From: Enoplolaimus lenunculus
Lineage: Eukaryota > Nematoda > Enoplea > Enoplida > Thoracostomopsidae
Length of the DNA: 64,000 nt
NCBI GenBank assembly: GCA_030248215.1
Contig: JASANG010000304.1
Span: 52,604-116,603 of the forward strand
Reading direction: 5' to 3'
The notes under the pieces were generated by a model. That model was not told where the DNA came from. It saw only the letters and a list, made by a program, of their open reading frames with translations, and made no database searches. Below, piece by piece: positions 51,437 through 63,145 of the stretch; the first letter of the stretch is position 1, and each line of letters begins with the position of its first letter. The translations under genes were made by a program, and so were the position numbers.

Positions 51437-51943
51437 TCATGGCTTGCTGCACGATGTTCGGTCATAAGCATAATTTTTAGTTTTTCCTTTAAATGTCGGG
51501 TGGGGGCAATCCTTCATTTTAGGAGGTTCGTTGTATCGAAAATTTGTAAGCTTAACTTCGTGAAAATGTGTGAAATATCTAGATACATTGACTATGATTA
51601 TTTTGATTGCATTCTGGTTTATTTTATTTAAGTAAAAATTTGATGTGTTGAGATTATGTTTGCGATGTTTTGGAGTACAGTATGAGGTTTGTGTGTAGTT
51701 TTGATAATGTAGCGAGACGCCAAAAGGTTTAGTAAAAGCCGATGTAGCATTTGACAAAAACATAATGTTACCGGCGTTCAGTTGTATCGTGACTGGCATC
51801 GTGAGACAAGGATTTGGAAGCTTACCGATTTTTCGCAACGCCGTTAGGATATATTCGGGTACATCCATGTCTGCGTCGCTCTTCTGTGGCAAGTATGGGC
51901 GATCTGTGTCAAAAAGCGAGACCAAGACATATTCTTTCGGCAA
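51437..51943 (-). CDS. Unrecognised open frame antisense to CPT2 3' region
   Basis: An open frame of 168 codons on the minus strand, starting with MPKEYVLVSLFDTDRPYLPQ. The first 90 residues have a normal protein-like composition (DMDVPEYILTALRKIGKLPN, TIQLNAGNIMFLSNA). The rest is rich in Asn, Lys and Tyr and looks non-coding. I do not recognise a family. A splice acceptor could lie just before the start (AG near 51943). It could be an exon of an antisense gene, a transposon relic or chance. It sits between the CPT2 stop and an AATAAA at 51963-51968. Confidence 0.2.
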   Translation of the reverse strand: MPKEYVLVSLFDTDRPYLPQKSDADMDVPEYILTALRKIGKLPNPCLTMPVTIQLNAGNIMFLSNATSAFTKPFGVSLHYQNYTQTSYCTPKHRKHNLNTSNFYLNKINQNAIKIIIVNVSRYFTHFHEVKLTNFRYNEPPKMKDCPHPTFKGKTKNYAYDRTSCSKP

Positions 51944-51962
51944 TTTTTATCCGTAGCCGAAA

Positions 51963-51968
51963 ATAAAA
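51963..51968 (+). promoter_or_regulatory. Candidate CPT2 polyadenylation signal AATAAA
   Basis: A canonical AATAAA hexamer lies 828 bases after the CPT2 stop, before the next gene on the same strand. I found no earlier exact hexamer when reading the interval, but did not scan by machine. The 3' UTR length is therefore a guess. Confidence 0.3.
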
Positions 51969-52280
51969 ATTCTAACGAAAGTTGAATATTATCTGCTCAG
52001 AATTGCCTTTATTCGTACTCTTACCATTAAACTACGTAATAAATCGCCGCCAAACTTTGTTTTTACTTGATTTGTCACTGAAACTTTTTCAAAACGATCA
52101 CCAACTTTAATTACAACTGACGTTGCACATGTATGAAAATGAACTTAAGCGGATTATGCGCCCGTCAGTGTCAATATAAATGAAAACATTACTTGGTTAT
52201 CAACTGTGTAAAAAACACATTCACTTTGCTTGTGCTGCGCAATTTTGATTCATACGCCCATGTCAAAGTGAAGCGTAAAC

Positions 52281-52567
52281 CAGGGTGGTAACAAAGGTTC
52301 GGATTCCAACTGTTTTTCATTTTTAAGCAATAAAATTTTTAAATACCTTGGTATAAAAATCAATATTTTTTATTTCAGGTGAGAAATCTCAGAACTGTCG
52401 TCGGGACGAAATATATATTATCGTATTAAAAGTTATACGGCTGGCATTGCGTTGATATTCTGAAACAAATTATTGATATATCTGAAATTTGCAACATGCA
52501 GGATTCGGATTCGGCAAATTAGCACTGGATTCGGATTCGGTCAAATCATGGATTCGGTGCCACCCTG
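52281..52567 (+). mobile_element. hAT-like CAGGG mini-transposon with perfect 8-bp target duplication
   Basis: It begins CAGGGTGGTAACAAAGG and ends GGTGCCACCCTG, flanked on both sides by GCGTAAAC, an exact 8-bp duplication. The interior matches the ATTCGG family element at 23306-23779. This is the clearest evidence that the CAGGG families are hAT-type. Confidence 0.85.
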
Positions 52568-53889
52568 GCGTAAACCTAATCCTAAGCCATCCATGTCATA
52601 ATGTAATAAAATACTTAATCACTTTGTGAGAACTCGAGTCTTCTTTCAAAACAGTCGGTGTGGTGGGAAGTAAACAAGTAACCAATTTTAAGTATGCCGA
52701 GACAGAGTCCGAGACCGCCCATCCCGGCTCTGTGGTAAGAGTTTTCGGATCCGGATGGTTATATTTGGTTGCATGACCGCATTGAGTAGTAGACTGGCTT
52801 TGTGCAAAGTTTAAACAGCAAGCTAAAATCCGTAAAACGAAAAAATCTCGGTTTTGGTCAGTTTTTGGTCAAGACCGAACAAAATTAAAATTTTCAAAAT
52901 AAATTATTTTCATTTTTTTGTAATTTTTTGGGTTTTGCAGAAAATCTGCTAATTATAGCGCAACTATGAAAATTCATAAATTCACAGCGAAATTTTATTT
53001 ATCAATCATCACTTACTTCAGCAATACAGCCATACGTTTGCTGATTCCTCGATTTTTACATCTCGGTTCCAAACGTTTAAGACTCAAAACCGAAACCGAA
53101 ACCTGCCAAATGCCGACAGAGGGACTACTATTCTTGTTGCAAGAAGCATCAGAGCGATATTTTGATGTGTATATGCTCGACTGACGGGTCCGACTCATGC
53201 CATTTTTCAATTTTATAATATGACAATTTTTGCGTAATACGAAGGGTTGTACATGGGAACACAATGAACCCGCTGAATACGCCCTGCTAAATCGTTTTAA
53301 ATATACGTGAACATATTGCCCAGGTGTATGTTGTGTCGTTGTTTTATAGCTGATTCGGAAGCAAAACACAACATACTTTCGAAAAATAATATTTATTTTT
53401 TGAAACCAATTCAATCGATTTTACTGTTTGTAAATTCGTATTGTTCAGAAACAATGATTTTTGCTGAGTGACGAGCATATATATATGGAAACCTAGTGAG
53501 TAGTTATTTAATGAAAAGTGACTTGTCATATAGAAGTTGTTGCACAGTCGAAAATCAATTAAGTATTCTGTTCTGAGTCGACTTTATACAACCACTTGTA
53601 GACATTCTCGTCTGAAATTCTCCATTTTTCAAGCTTACTTGTACCACCGGTTTTCTGTTTCTTCGGATCTGTAGAAAAATAAATCCCCTCGCTATACGCT
53701 TTAGGTTAAAAATCTTATTTTTTGACAGTGCATAACTAAAAGGCTATTTTAGTTCGTCGCTGGCATTGCGTGAGCTTAAGCGAAAAAAGTATGCTAACAC
53801 TACTTTTACTAGTTAAGGTTTGTCAAAGTTTCAGATATCGAATAATTTAAAGTCTAGTTATTTTTTGTACAATTCTCAATATTTATGAA

Positions 53890-56800
53890 ATGTTGCGACG
53901 TGTTATTTTAACAGTAACTACGGTTCCAATTCCTTCGACAAGTATGGACTGCTTAATTAGCATGTCTTTGACGCCGCGGCCTTGGTGTGTGTGTGCCTTC
54001 CGGCAACTGTAAGTGTCAGGGTGGCACCGAAACCAGGATTTGATCAAATGAGAATCCATTGCGAATTTGCCGAACGCGAACTTTGCATTTTGCAAATTTC
54101 CGATTATTGCCAATCTGCTTTTTTCGCAAACAACAAAATTTCGCGTAAGACCTCAGATATGAGATTTGTAACCTGAAACAAAAAATTATTGATTTATGTA
54201 AGCAGTTAATTAAAATTTTTATTGCTTAAAAACATAAGAATATATTGCCGACAGTTTTTTGCATTCGGGTTTATCATAACCTAATCCATTCCGTCAATTT
54301 TTGCCAAATGGGAACTTTTTTGCAGCCTGGTAAGTACGTACATATTTAAAATGCTTAGGTTGTTTTGTATAAATTAGATAATAGTATACAATACATCTAT
54401 TATTATATATTTGTTCTACTTCTATGAATTGAGTGAAGGTTTTCCATCGGGCATAAAATGACACAAACCTTTAGGATTGTTTAAGCAAATGGTGTGTGGA
54501 CTTTGAGCATGGAACGAGTTCTGTTGTGGATTTGAGTTATGTTGCCAAAACTGAACTTTCCACAAGGGTGGCGCTATTGTTTGCATTATTATTTTCGTAG
54601 CACGACTTCGGTGACGAGTAGGAAAAAGAAAGCTCCACAGCCGGTCTTAATGTATGGCGATCCACCGCCCGACCAAGATCCTCAGAATCCGTACAAATAC
54701 GAACCTGGAAATCGGGTTTTCAAGCATGTACGACATCCTGCGAACGCCGTTGAGCAGGTAAGCCAGTTCGACGCACAGGCTACGTTATCTGGTCCTGGTC
54801 TTATAGACTGGTTCGGGGAGGTGTAGACAGGCAATGGTATGGTTTGCGATTGAGAGTTATGTTATATGCTAGGTTTCTCTAGTTAGCCTCATAGCAAGAG
54901 TGAGTGCTATTTGTACAATGGTACCTATGCAACTGGGTACATTCCATGTGCAAAGAAATATGCCTAGTACGCCTCAGGGATGGGGGTCGCGGTCAAAAAA
55001 GCGAGACCGAGACCGGGACCTAACCTACCGAGACCGAGACTTAAGGTAAAGTTTTTGTTAACAAAACTTTTGAATATTTTTATCTGCTTGGAATTCCCGC
55101 TTCATACAGTTAAACTGTTAAGTCACCGCCAAATTTTTTTACTTTATTTTTCACTTACCTACTGTCGCCATACCCTTCGAACAGGCTCGGGACAAATCAC
55201 ACTGTCTCAAAACACCCTCGGTACGTACAATCCCTAATTCAGAGCTATAGCGTTGTTTTTGCTCCCGGGCAAACCGAATATACTGGAAAATTTTTAACAT
55301 AGCGTGACGTTATAAATGTGGATGACCCATAATTTTTTAAACGATGCCTTAAATGTTTTAAACGCAAAAATGCAACTATTTGTGCTTTGTCATAAACAGG
55401 GATGTGCGGTCTCGGTCAAAAAACGAGACCGAGACCGAGATTCAACGTACCGAGACAGGTCTCGGTCAATTTTTAACCGTTACCGAAAATAAAAAATTTT
55501 CAACAAAAGTTTAGAACATTTTTATCTGCTCTGAATTGTCGTTTCATACAATTAAAGTAATAAATCGCCGACAAAGTTTATTTTTACTTTATTTTTCACT
55601 TGGCTACAACTGTCCCCATGCCCTTCGAACAGGTTCAGAACACATTCCACTGTCTCAACGCGTTCTCAGTACAACCCTAGTTCAAAGTAATAGTGTTGTT
55701 TTTGGTCCCGATCAAGCGAATGGGCTGGAAAATTTTTTAACATAGCGTAGACGTTGTAAATGCGGATGATAACCTGTAATTTTTTACACGATGCCTTAAA
55801 TGTTTAACGCGAAAATGCAACTATTCTACTTTGTCACAATAAAATAAAAGTGTTTTGGTTTCCTTTCAAAAAGTAGAATTTTGGGTAACCGGAGTGTCAT
55901 TTCCGTGCAGTTTTTTGTACGTTGCATACTTCTGTCTACCTGAAAAGTCATCATTCTTAGTCATAAGACTGAAAATTATCACAGGCTTCTTACGATAAGC
56001 TAATTAGGTATAGGTTCTGAGAGCTGGACCTACTGCAGCTCTCTTGTTTCAAGACATTACTGACTGGTGGTAGGTGCTGTACACTTTGAAGAATATAGTT
56101 TTAGATTTCTGTTGGCGAGTATCATTTACAAAATTTGGATGATCCAAAGTATGACAAAATGACAATTGGGGTGTTACAAGAAGAATTGGCTGACAAACGC
56201 TTACTAATTGAGTCGCATAATACAACGGGGTTTCGTCTCAATGATAAACGAATGCTTGTTGGGCCGATTTGTGTGTTTCCTCGTGTGGCGGTGTCGTGGA
56301 GGGCAAGTGAGATCTAACCGTATTTCGGAATGTTGTTGCAACCACATACCAAGGCTTCGATGAAGTCAAGAAGCTTAAATTTTTGACACTGGCATGAAAT
56401 GAAAATCTAAGTCAACAATTAATTTTTAAGCAGCAAACAATAATAATTATACTTGACACTACTGTTATATGTATTTATTGGCCAATGTACTGAAGTGGTC
56501 GTTTACAAAATCTGCGGAAATTACCCGGGAAATTGGGGTTTTGGGAAATTAGGATTTTGCCGGGAAATTGTGATTTTGGGCGCAACCTTTTTCGGTCGGG
56601 ATTTTGGGAAATTGGGATATTACCCGTAAAATTGGGATTTTGCGAAATTCAGATATTACCCGGGAAATTGGGATTTTGAGAAATTAGGATTTTGCCGGGA
56701 AATTGCGATTTTCGGCGCAACCTTTTTCGCTCGGAATTTTGGGAAATTCAGATGTACTGGAAATTTGGATTTTGGGTAATTTGGTTTCTGCCCCGAAATT

Positions 56801-59800
56801 GCGATTTCGGGCGCAACCTTCTTCGCTCGGGATTTTGGGAAATTGGGATATTACCCGGGAAACTGGGATTTTGGCAAATTCGGATATTACGTGCGAAATT
56901 GGGATTCTGCTCACGCCGGGAAATTGCGATGTTTGGCGCCACCGTTTTCGCTCGGCATTTTGAGAAATTCGGTTATTACCCGGGAAGTTGGGACTTTGGG
57001 AAATTGGAATTCTGCCGGAAAATTGCGAGTTTCGGCGTAACCACTTTTGTTCAGGATTTTCGGAAATTGGCATGTTACCCGGGAAATTGGGATATTAGGA
57101 AATTCGGCTATTGCCCAAGAAATTGGATTGGGGAAATTGGGAATCTGCCGGGAAATTGCGATTTTCGGCGCAACCTTTTTTCGCTCGGGATCCTGGGAAA
57201 TTGGGCATATTACACGGGAAATTAGGATTTTGGGAAATCCGGATGTTATCCATGAAAACAGGACTTTGGGAAAATAAAATTATGGTGACGCCAACTTTAC
57301 GGGAGGGGAGAGATTGTCCGTTTGTACTAATTTGAACCGTAATTTTATTTTACGTTGCTCATATATTTTAAATGTTGAGTTTTGCGTTTTAAAATTGGGC
57401 TACGGCTACCCTCCGGATACGAAATCCTGGCAACGCCCCTGCCCGGAATGAACTGTTGGTGATATCATTTTAAGGCTTAACTGTTTAAAAATGTAATTTG
57501 ATAGACAACAACGATGTTTAATACGATTTCAACATGAGACGTAAATTGCCTAGTGTGGGTGTTTGGGGGCACAACCCCTTTGAGAACAATAAAAGACACA
57601 ACTTCGTGAGATAAAACCTTCCATCCTCTACATCAATAACTTTTTAAATCAGGTTCTCAAGAGTACTGCCGCCCTCCTGAACCGTCCCGCAATTTTAAAG
57701 GACCGTAAGCAGGATTTAGGGCTGCCTTCTTCCAAGCCCCCCACACTAAGCGGTTCTTGAAAACTCAATTAAAGCAAAATATTATTATTCGAGCGAGTTT
57801 CTTAAGTGTAAGGGAATAAAAAGGGCCAATTTGGCTAGAGATGGGCCGAGCCCCCTGCATCCGTCTGCATATGGATAAGTCTAGTATACACGAGAGCATA
57901 ATAGTCAAAATTAAAATTTGGGTTAACGGTTAGGCTCAAGCTTAAGCCGAAACCTGAGTTTAAACCTAAACTTCGAAATAGACTAGGCTGGAGGCTGAGT
58001 TTAAAGTCTATGCCGGACTCTGAACTAAGACTCAGCCCAACTCGATTCTGATTTCCTCAGGATATTTGGATTTCACAAGAAAAATTGAGATATTACACGT
58101 GATATTGCTATTTTGGGAACTTGGAATAATACCCGAGATATTGCTATTTTGGGAAATTGGGATCTTACCCAGGAAATTGATAGGAACCTGTTCCATACAT
58201 GGTCTATTTATTTGTATAGTCGTATTTGTTAAACTAGGTATTATTATTGTTGCTAGCGTTTTCAGATTGCGTCACTGGAGGAAATTAACGAAGATAGTTT
58301 GTCGTTTCTTGAGATACTTGAACCACCGCCAGGTTGCTTTATTCTATTATATTATTTTAAATGTGTTATGTTTTTGTAATGCTAGTTTTATTTTATTAAC
58401 GTCACTTTCACAATATCAAGCATACATCAGGTTACTTTACTTCGAGAAGTGCGTGGTTAGCAGGGAAGCCAAACAGCTTCAGTAGACAGCACCCAGGTAA
58501 AATAACTCCAGTGTTCATCACACGCCGCCACCACAAGGTTACTGGGTGTGCGCATGATGGTGTAGACGCTGCATAAATTCAGATTTTCATATTATTTTTG
58601 TTGAAGACATTTTCTGTTGATTCTATTTTAGACTCAACACCGTGATTTTATAAAATTTGATTATTGATTAGCAACTGTATGGCAAATTCAATAAAAAGGG
58701 GTGTTTACTTTGTTTTGTTTGGTTGGTTATAGAAATTGTAATTATTGGTGCCGGTGAAGCAGAAGCTACGAACGAAGTACGTCAACGTTTGATTCCGCAC
58801 ATGAAACGCATGCGGATCAGTTTTGAAGTGATGCCTGTGGTACGTAAGTTTCTATTATTGCAACCTCTAAGAGAAAAGTGCGCAGTACTTGCGATTGTGG
58901 TTACAGTGTTCATATGCATAGCCAGGTTTTTGGAAAGGGGGTTAAGTGAATTTATAAATTTTGAATCGGGATTTCAGGTGTAGCAAACGGATACAGTGTC
59001 TAAAAACCTCTCGGCCGAAATCTCAACGGAAGGTAGAACCCCTTGGGTACGCCTTTGCATGTTTGTCTTTGGAATTTTATATAATCATGTTTGTTTTTTG
59101 CTGTGCTTGTGATGCAGTTGTGTTCAAAAGCGCGATAAACGCGATTGTACTCGTGTTTAGCATTCAAATGGTTTTGGTTTAACAGTTAAAAGATTTCGCA
59201 ACTTAGCAGCGATAGGTATTCACGTTACTCACCACTGTACAACTGGATATCCAGAATTAACATCCAGCACCGGTATGCTACACGGCCGGATATTTTATCA
59301 CTGAAAATATCCGCGTCTGGTATATTTGGTATCCGGTTGCGCCCTGATATTCACACCTGAAAATTCTGTTCCTCTGAATTTCAATGAGAACGATTGCTAT
59401 TACTGACTGAGACACATTTCAGGACCAGGCAGCTACGACGTTCAATTATTTGGCTGCCGAATATCGCCTCGTGGTGGGTTTATTCTTCCCTGTTCGACAA
59501 CAGAAGTCACTGCTAGCATCAAGGGATATCTCTGATAGACTAGATCAGATTGGTAACTTGAAAAAGTCTTGTTGTTATTCAATCCTGAGCTTATATGCCG
59601 TTCACTATAATTTAGTCAACGGTTCTAAAAATCTTTTTTAGATTGAGGAGCGCAGTGTAGACGTCATATCAGGTGTCCGCGTCTTCCTTTCTTGAAACTA
59701 GCGATAGCGCTGGGCTTCCCGTACCGGTCCGTGTATAGAACTCCTCGCCTTACAAAGATAATCTAGATCTAGAACCTTAAGCCAAACTTTGATTACTGAA

Positions 59801-60741
59801 CTAAGCATTAGCCTAAGCTTAGGGGAACCAATAAGACCTGCTTGACCTTTGCTTGGGACCTATTCCACACATGGGTTCTGTTTTCGTGCCTTGTAATTCC
59901 TGTTTGCGCTAAAATTGCCTGGAGCTATTATTTGCAAACATACGTATTAATAGCAAGGATCGAACTCTGTACTGCTTTGGTTTAATTTCGTTCGTTGCAA
60001 AGTAAAGTTACTGCAAACTGTCACGGTTAGAATCAGGTGCAGTCGCAATTGCGTTCCATGCGCGATAGTAATCCTAACTATTCGTTACTTAAATGCAATC
60101 TCTCGCAAACAATCGTGATTACAGTCGTAACTGATTATTATCTAAGTATTCCATCGCAGGCGGTCGCAGTGGCGTTCTGAACAGCGCTTGCGATTGCAAG
60201 CTAAACTCGATCATAAAATCGGTATTGCAACTACGTTTCAAAATGCGATTAAGATGTTTTGCGATTGAACCCACTTGCATATATTAAGCAATCGCAGATC
60301 GTCAATCAAAACACAGCAAACACACCCACAATATAGGATGGCACTATACCATGTCGTATTGCACCGTGTGTAGCTGCTGTCTCTCACCGTATGGAGTCGC
60401 ATACGAGGGACGGTTACGTACAACATACGGAGCGTACATATTCTTGTCGGTGACTGAGTTTGCACCACCTTACGTTTACGCATTTTTGTAAAAACGTTTC
60501 AGGTCACTACGTAAACATCGACACAATTGACGACCCGTTTTTTGGGACCGGAGCCCGGTCAAATAAAGAATTGATTCAACGATTGTTCACGTTGCGAAAA
60601 CGACATCAACAACCGGTGCCCGAGGAAGCAACAGACACTAAAGCAGTCACACCGTACGATTCACCAAAAGAATTGTCGAAAGGAAAGCAGGAAGACACTG
60701 CTGAAAATGATAAGAAAAAGCAGAAAGAACCCAAAAAATAG
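53890..60741 (+). CDS. NDUFAF3: NDUFAF3-like mitochondrial complex I assembly factor (7 exons)
   Basis: Complex I assembly factor of the MTH938/NDUFAF3 domain family, which acts in mitochondria with NDUFAF4 on the early Q-module. Exons: 53890-54008, 54601-54757, 56105-56302, 58266-58332, 58733-58839, 59423-59552, 60503-60741. The sum is 1017 nt (338 aa plus TAG) with matched phases. The core covers about aa 105-245: LIESHNTTGFRLNDKRMLVG, then EEINEDSLSFLEILEPPPE, EIVIIGAGEAEATNEVRQRL, ATTFNYLAAEYRLVVGLFFP. These follow the order of the human protein (184 aa). The predicted N-terminus begins MLRRVILTVTT and is rich in Arg, Ser and Thr with no acidic residue for some way, as in an import signal. 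A long Pro/Asp/Tyr segment then precedes the core. The C-terminal exon adds about 80 residues ending in a Lys/Glu-rich tail that I do not recognise. Intron 3 has a GC donor (56303-56304). Exon 1 is inferred from phase and its ATG only. Confidence 0.88.
54975..55850 (+). mobile_element. Head-to-tail dimer of a GGTCTCGG-family element
   Basis: CAGGGATGGGGGTCGCGG at 54975 and CAGGGATGTGCGGTCTCGG at 55397 each open a unit of about 420-450 bp with matching interiors (TTTTTATCTGCT, GCCCTTCGAACAGG, CACTGTCTCAA). Clear closing CCCTG ends were not found. It lies in an NDUFAF3-like intron. Confidence 0.6.
56490..57270 (+). repeat. GGGAAATT satellite-like array in the NDUFAF3-like intron 3
   Basis: Repeated GGGAAATTGGGATTTT and GATATTACCCGGGAAATT units of about 24-25 bp. 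A higher-order period of about 120 bp is marked by CGCAACCTTTTTCGCTCGG. Long frames on both strands come from the repetition. A small related patch is at 58060-58185. Confidence 0.85.
59225..59347 (+). mobile_element. Short CCGG-family remnant in an NDUFAF3-like intron
   Basis: Opens with ACAACTGGATATCC and closes with ATCCGGTTGCGCCCTG. It is about 120 bp and diverged. Confidence 0.45.
60336..60472 (+). mobile_element. GGCGCTATACT mini-transposon, diverged copy before the last NDUFAF3-like exon
   Basis: Left AGGATGGCACTATACC and right TTTGCACCACCTTAC match the family loosely. It ends about 30 bases before the exon at 60503. Confidence 0.4.
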
Positions 60742-60774
60742 CACAGCGACGAATATCCGCTTCCGGTGCTAAAT

Positions 60775-61045
60775 TAACTCTTTCTCACATTGAGTAGACT
60801 ATAAGCTGCTTTGTGCGCAAACTATGTAAGCAAATTTATACATAATACACATTTTTAACATTACTGTGCGTACGCACTGCGCAAAACTTACCATAGGTTT
60901 GAAAGGACACTCAGGCTGGTGCCTCCAACTCCTGTAGTTGAAGGGTAATGGTAAAAGCCTGCCTCCCGGGAAGCTCTAATTATATATTCTAACCTCAAGG
61001 CATGTCTCAGATGTATTAGAAAAAATTCGTGTGAGAAATAGGTAA
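60775..61045 (+). mobile_element. piggyBac-like TTAA mini-transposon, diverged copy c
   Basis: CTCTTTCTCACATTGAG opens the element after TTAA, and GTGTGAGAAATAGG closes it before TAAC. The interior is diverged and its tRNA-like block is only partly kept (near 60935-60985). It lies 33 bases after the NDUFAF3-like stop. Confidence 0.6.
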
Positions 61046-61959
61046 CACGTGTTTATGATATGTTATTCACATTGACCCATGTAAGATCAGGTGCGGAACG
61101 TTTTTCTGTGGAACTGGAATAGGGTAAGCTTAAGCTTCAGACTAATTTTTTTGCTTATGCTTAGGCTTATGTACAAGGCCATTGTTACGCTTAGGTTTAG
61201 CGTTAGGAGTACGACTATACTACTGGTCTGCCTTTGTTCTTTACATTGGCCGCCACATCTCAAGAGTTCCTTTGTGTTGGAAATTGTCAAAAAATTTCTG
61301 CCTTGCCAATATTGTAAGCTTGATAGTTGGTTTGAGCTTGGTGGGTGGGAATAATGCGGGGGTAAACACACAAAGTTATATACTTTTATAAACTCGCTAG
61401 AGTAGATTTTTCGGGGTTGAAGAATGCGATAGCGTAATGTTTAAAAGCTTCGCGTTTGGTCCATTTTTTTGTTTTAGCTTATTCTTATGCACAGGATTGT
61501 GTGAAACTTCGGGATAGACAGTATGTCATTAGAATATTGAGCTTTCTAAGTCATTTTTGTTTGCTGATTAATATTTATCTTGATGTAAACGTGTTTTTGT
61601 TGCGTATAGTCAATATCGATGCAATGAGCGTTTTGCTTATCTTGAATGTTGGGATTGTCACCGACAAAATTACTATTTTTGTCGAAAACGCTTAATATAC
61701 ATTACATTATACAACTATAAAATAATTATTCAAAGTGTGTTTGACACATGTAAAAGATTTTAAGACCGGGAAAGAGGAAAATCTGGATTGGGGGTTTAAG
61801 CTTAGCCAAACGTTACTTATAACGAACCTATTTCTTGATACCTTTTTTTCCGTGAAATCATCATATATATGAGGCCAATGTATAGCACAGGACCTTCCCA
61901 TTTTCCAAGGTGGAAACCTTAGGACAAGGAGTGCAGCGCAGCCACTCCACGGCTAAGAA

Positions 61960-62650
61960 GTTCGCTTGTTTGGTTGGAAAAATCATATGCATAATTTTGG
62001 CTTGGAAAAGTGACAAAATCAGACATCTGAATATTCCCTAGTTCGGTAGGGAAAGTCATATGTGTAGGTGAGGTTCGGAAACTAGAAAAGGTTAAACGTA
62101 TAGTTTTTCTCTAGGTCTGCCAGAGAAGAAGATGTTTTTGGTTGATCTGGTTGGAAAATTTGGATGTGTTGTCCGGTTCGGAAAAGGGAAATAGTGGAAA
62201 GTTCAACCTTAGGTATATGATTTTTTTGTTTTTAGGGAAAGTTGGAGGTGTAGACGAGGTTTGGAAGCCGGGAAGTGGAAAATGAAAACGTATAGGTTAT
62301 CCTACGTCTGGTAGGGAGGGAAGTGTTTGGTTGGTCTTGGTGAAAACTTTGGATGTGTGGTTCAGTTCGGAAAATGGGAAGTGGTAAATTCAAGCTTAGG
62401 TATACGATTCCTTTTGGATGGTAGGGAGTTAAAAATGTAGTCGAGGTGCGGGAAAAGTGGAAACTTTGAACGCTTGTTTTCACCTGGTTTGATGGCGAGA
62501 ATCAGAAGCGTGGGTTTTGAGTTTGGTGGAAAACGGGAAAGTGGAAAAGTTAGACATAACTTGATTTTCCCTTGGTTGGTGGGGAAAATCTGAGGCGTAG
62601 AACGTATATATAGGTTTTCTTTTCTTTGCTTAGGTAGAAAAATTTTGAAG
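61960..62650 (+). repeat. Degenerate tandem repeat downstream of the NDUFAF3-like gene
   Basis: Recurring GGTTGGTNNGGAAAA, GGTTCGGAAAAGGGAA and AGGTATANGATTTTT-like words about every 100-120 bp. Purine-rich, no coding support. Confidence 0.5.
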
Positions 62651-62929
62651 CGTAAGATTTTGTCGCTCACACGTTACCATACGTGCCCTCGGCACACACA
62701 ATGTCCCCTCCCACAAGAAAATCAATAGCTCGAAAATCATTATCTGGTTCGGTTTGTTTCGAAATTCTTTATTTCTCAATAGTATATATTATCGCCAGTC
62801 GCGGACATGAGAGACTTTCAGGAAATTCTATCCGGACAAGACTGATCTGCAGTCACTGTCTAGGACATTGAAATGTTTGAAAAACTGTGTAGTGGACAAT
62901 ATTTTTATTTGACAGATACACTAGGACAC

Positions 62930-63145
62930 TTTAGCGGGAAATTCAAATTTTGGTGGGAAATTCAAATCTATCTGGAAAATTCACGTTTTGGCGGAAAAAT
63001 TTAAATTTTGACGAGAAATTCAAATTTGGGCCGGAAAATTTAAATTTTAGCGCAAAGTTAAAAATGGCGGCAAAATTAAGTTTTAGCGGGAAATTTAAAT
63101 TTTGGCGGGAAAATTCAAATTTTAGCTGGAAAATTCAAATTTTGG
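62930..63145 (+). repeat. GGCGGGAAATT array
   Basis: About nine units of 22-24 bp around TTTTGGCGGGAAATTCAAA. It runs directly into the inverted long repeat at 63145. Related in wording to the array at 56490-57270. Confidence 0.75.

Noticed and set aside
56684-57335. Long frames on both strands (up to 177 codons) in the GGGAAATT array
   Set aside because: Tandem repetition of a stop-free unit inside an NDUFAF3-like intron; no splice or protein support.
59495-59552. Earlier donor in the NDUFAF3-like exon after VVG (GTTTAT)
   Set aside because: Reading through keeps the conserved VVGLFFP stretch and reaches a better donor, ATTG|GTAACT, in the same phase.
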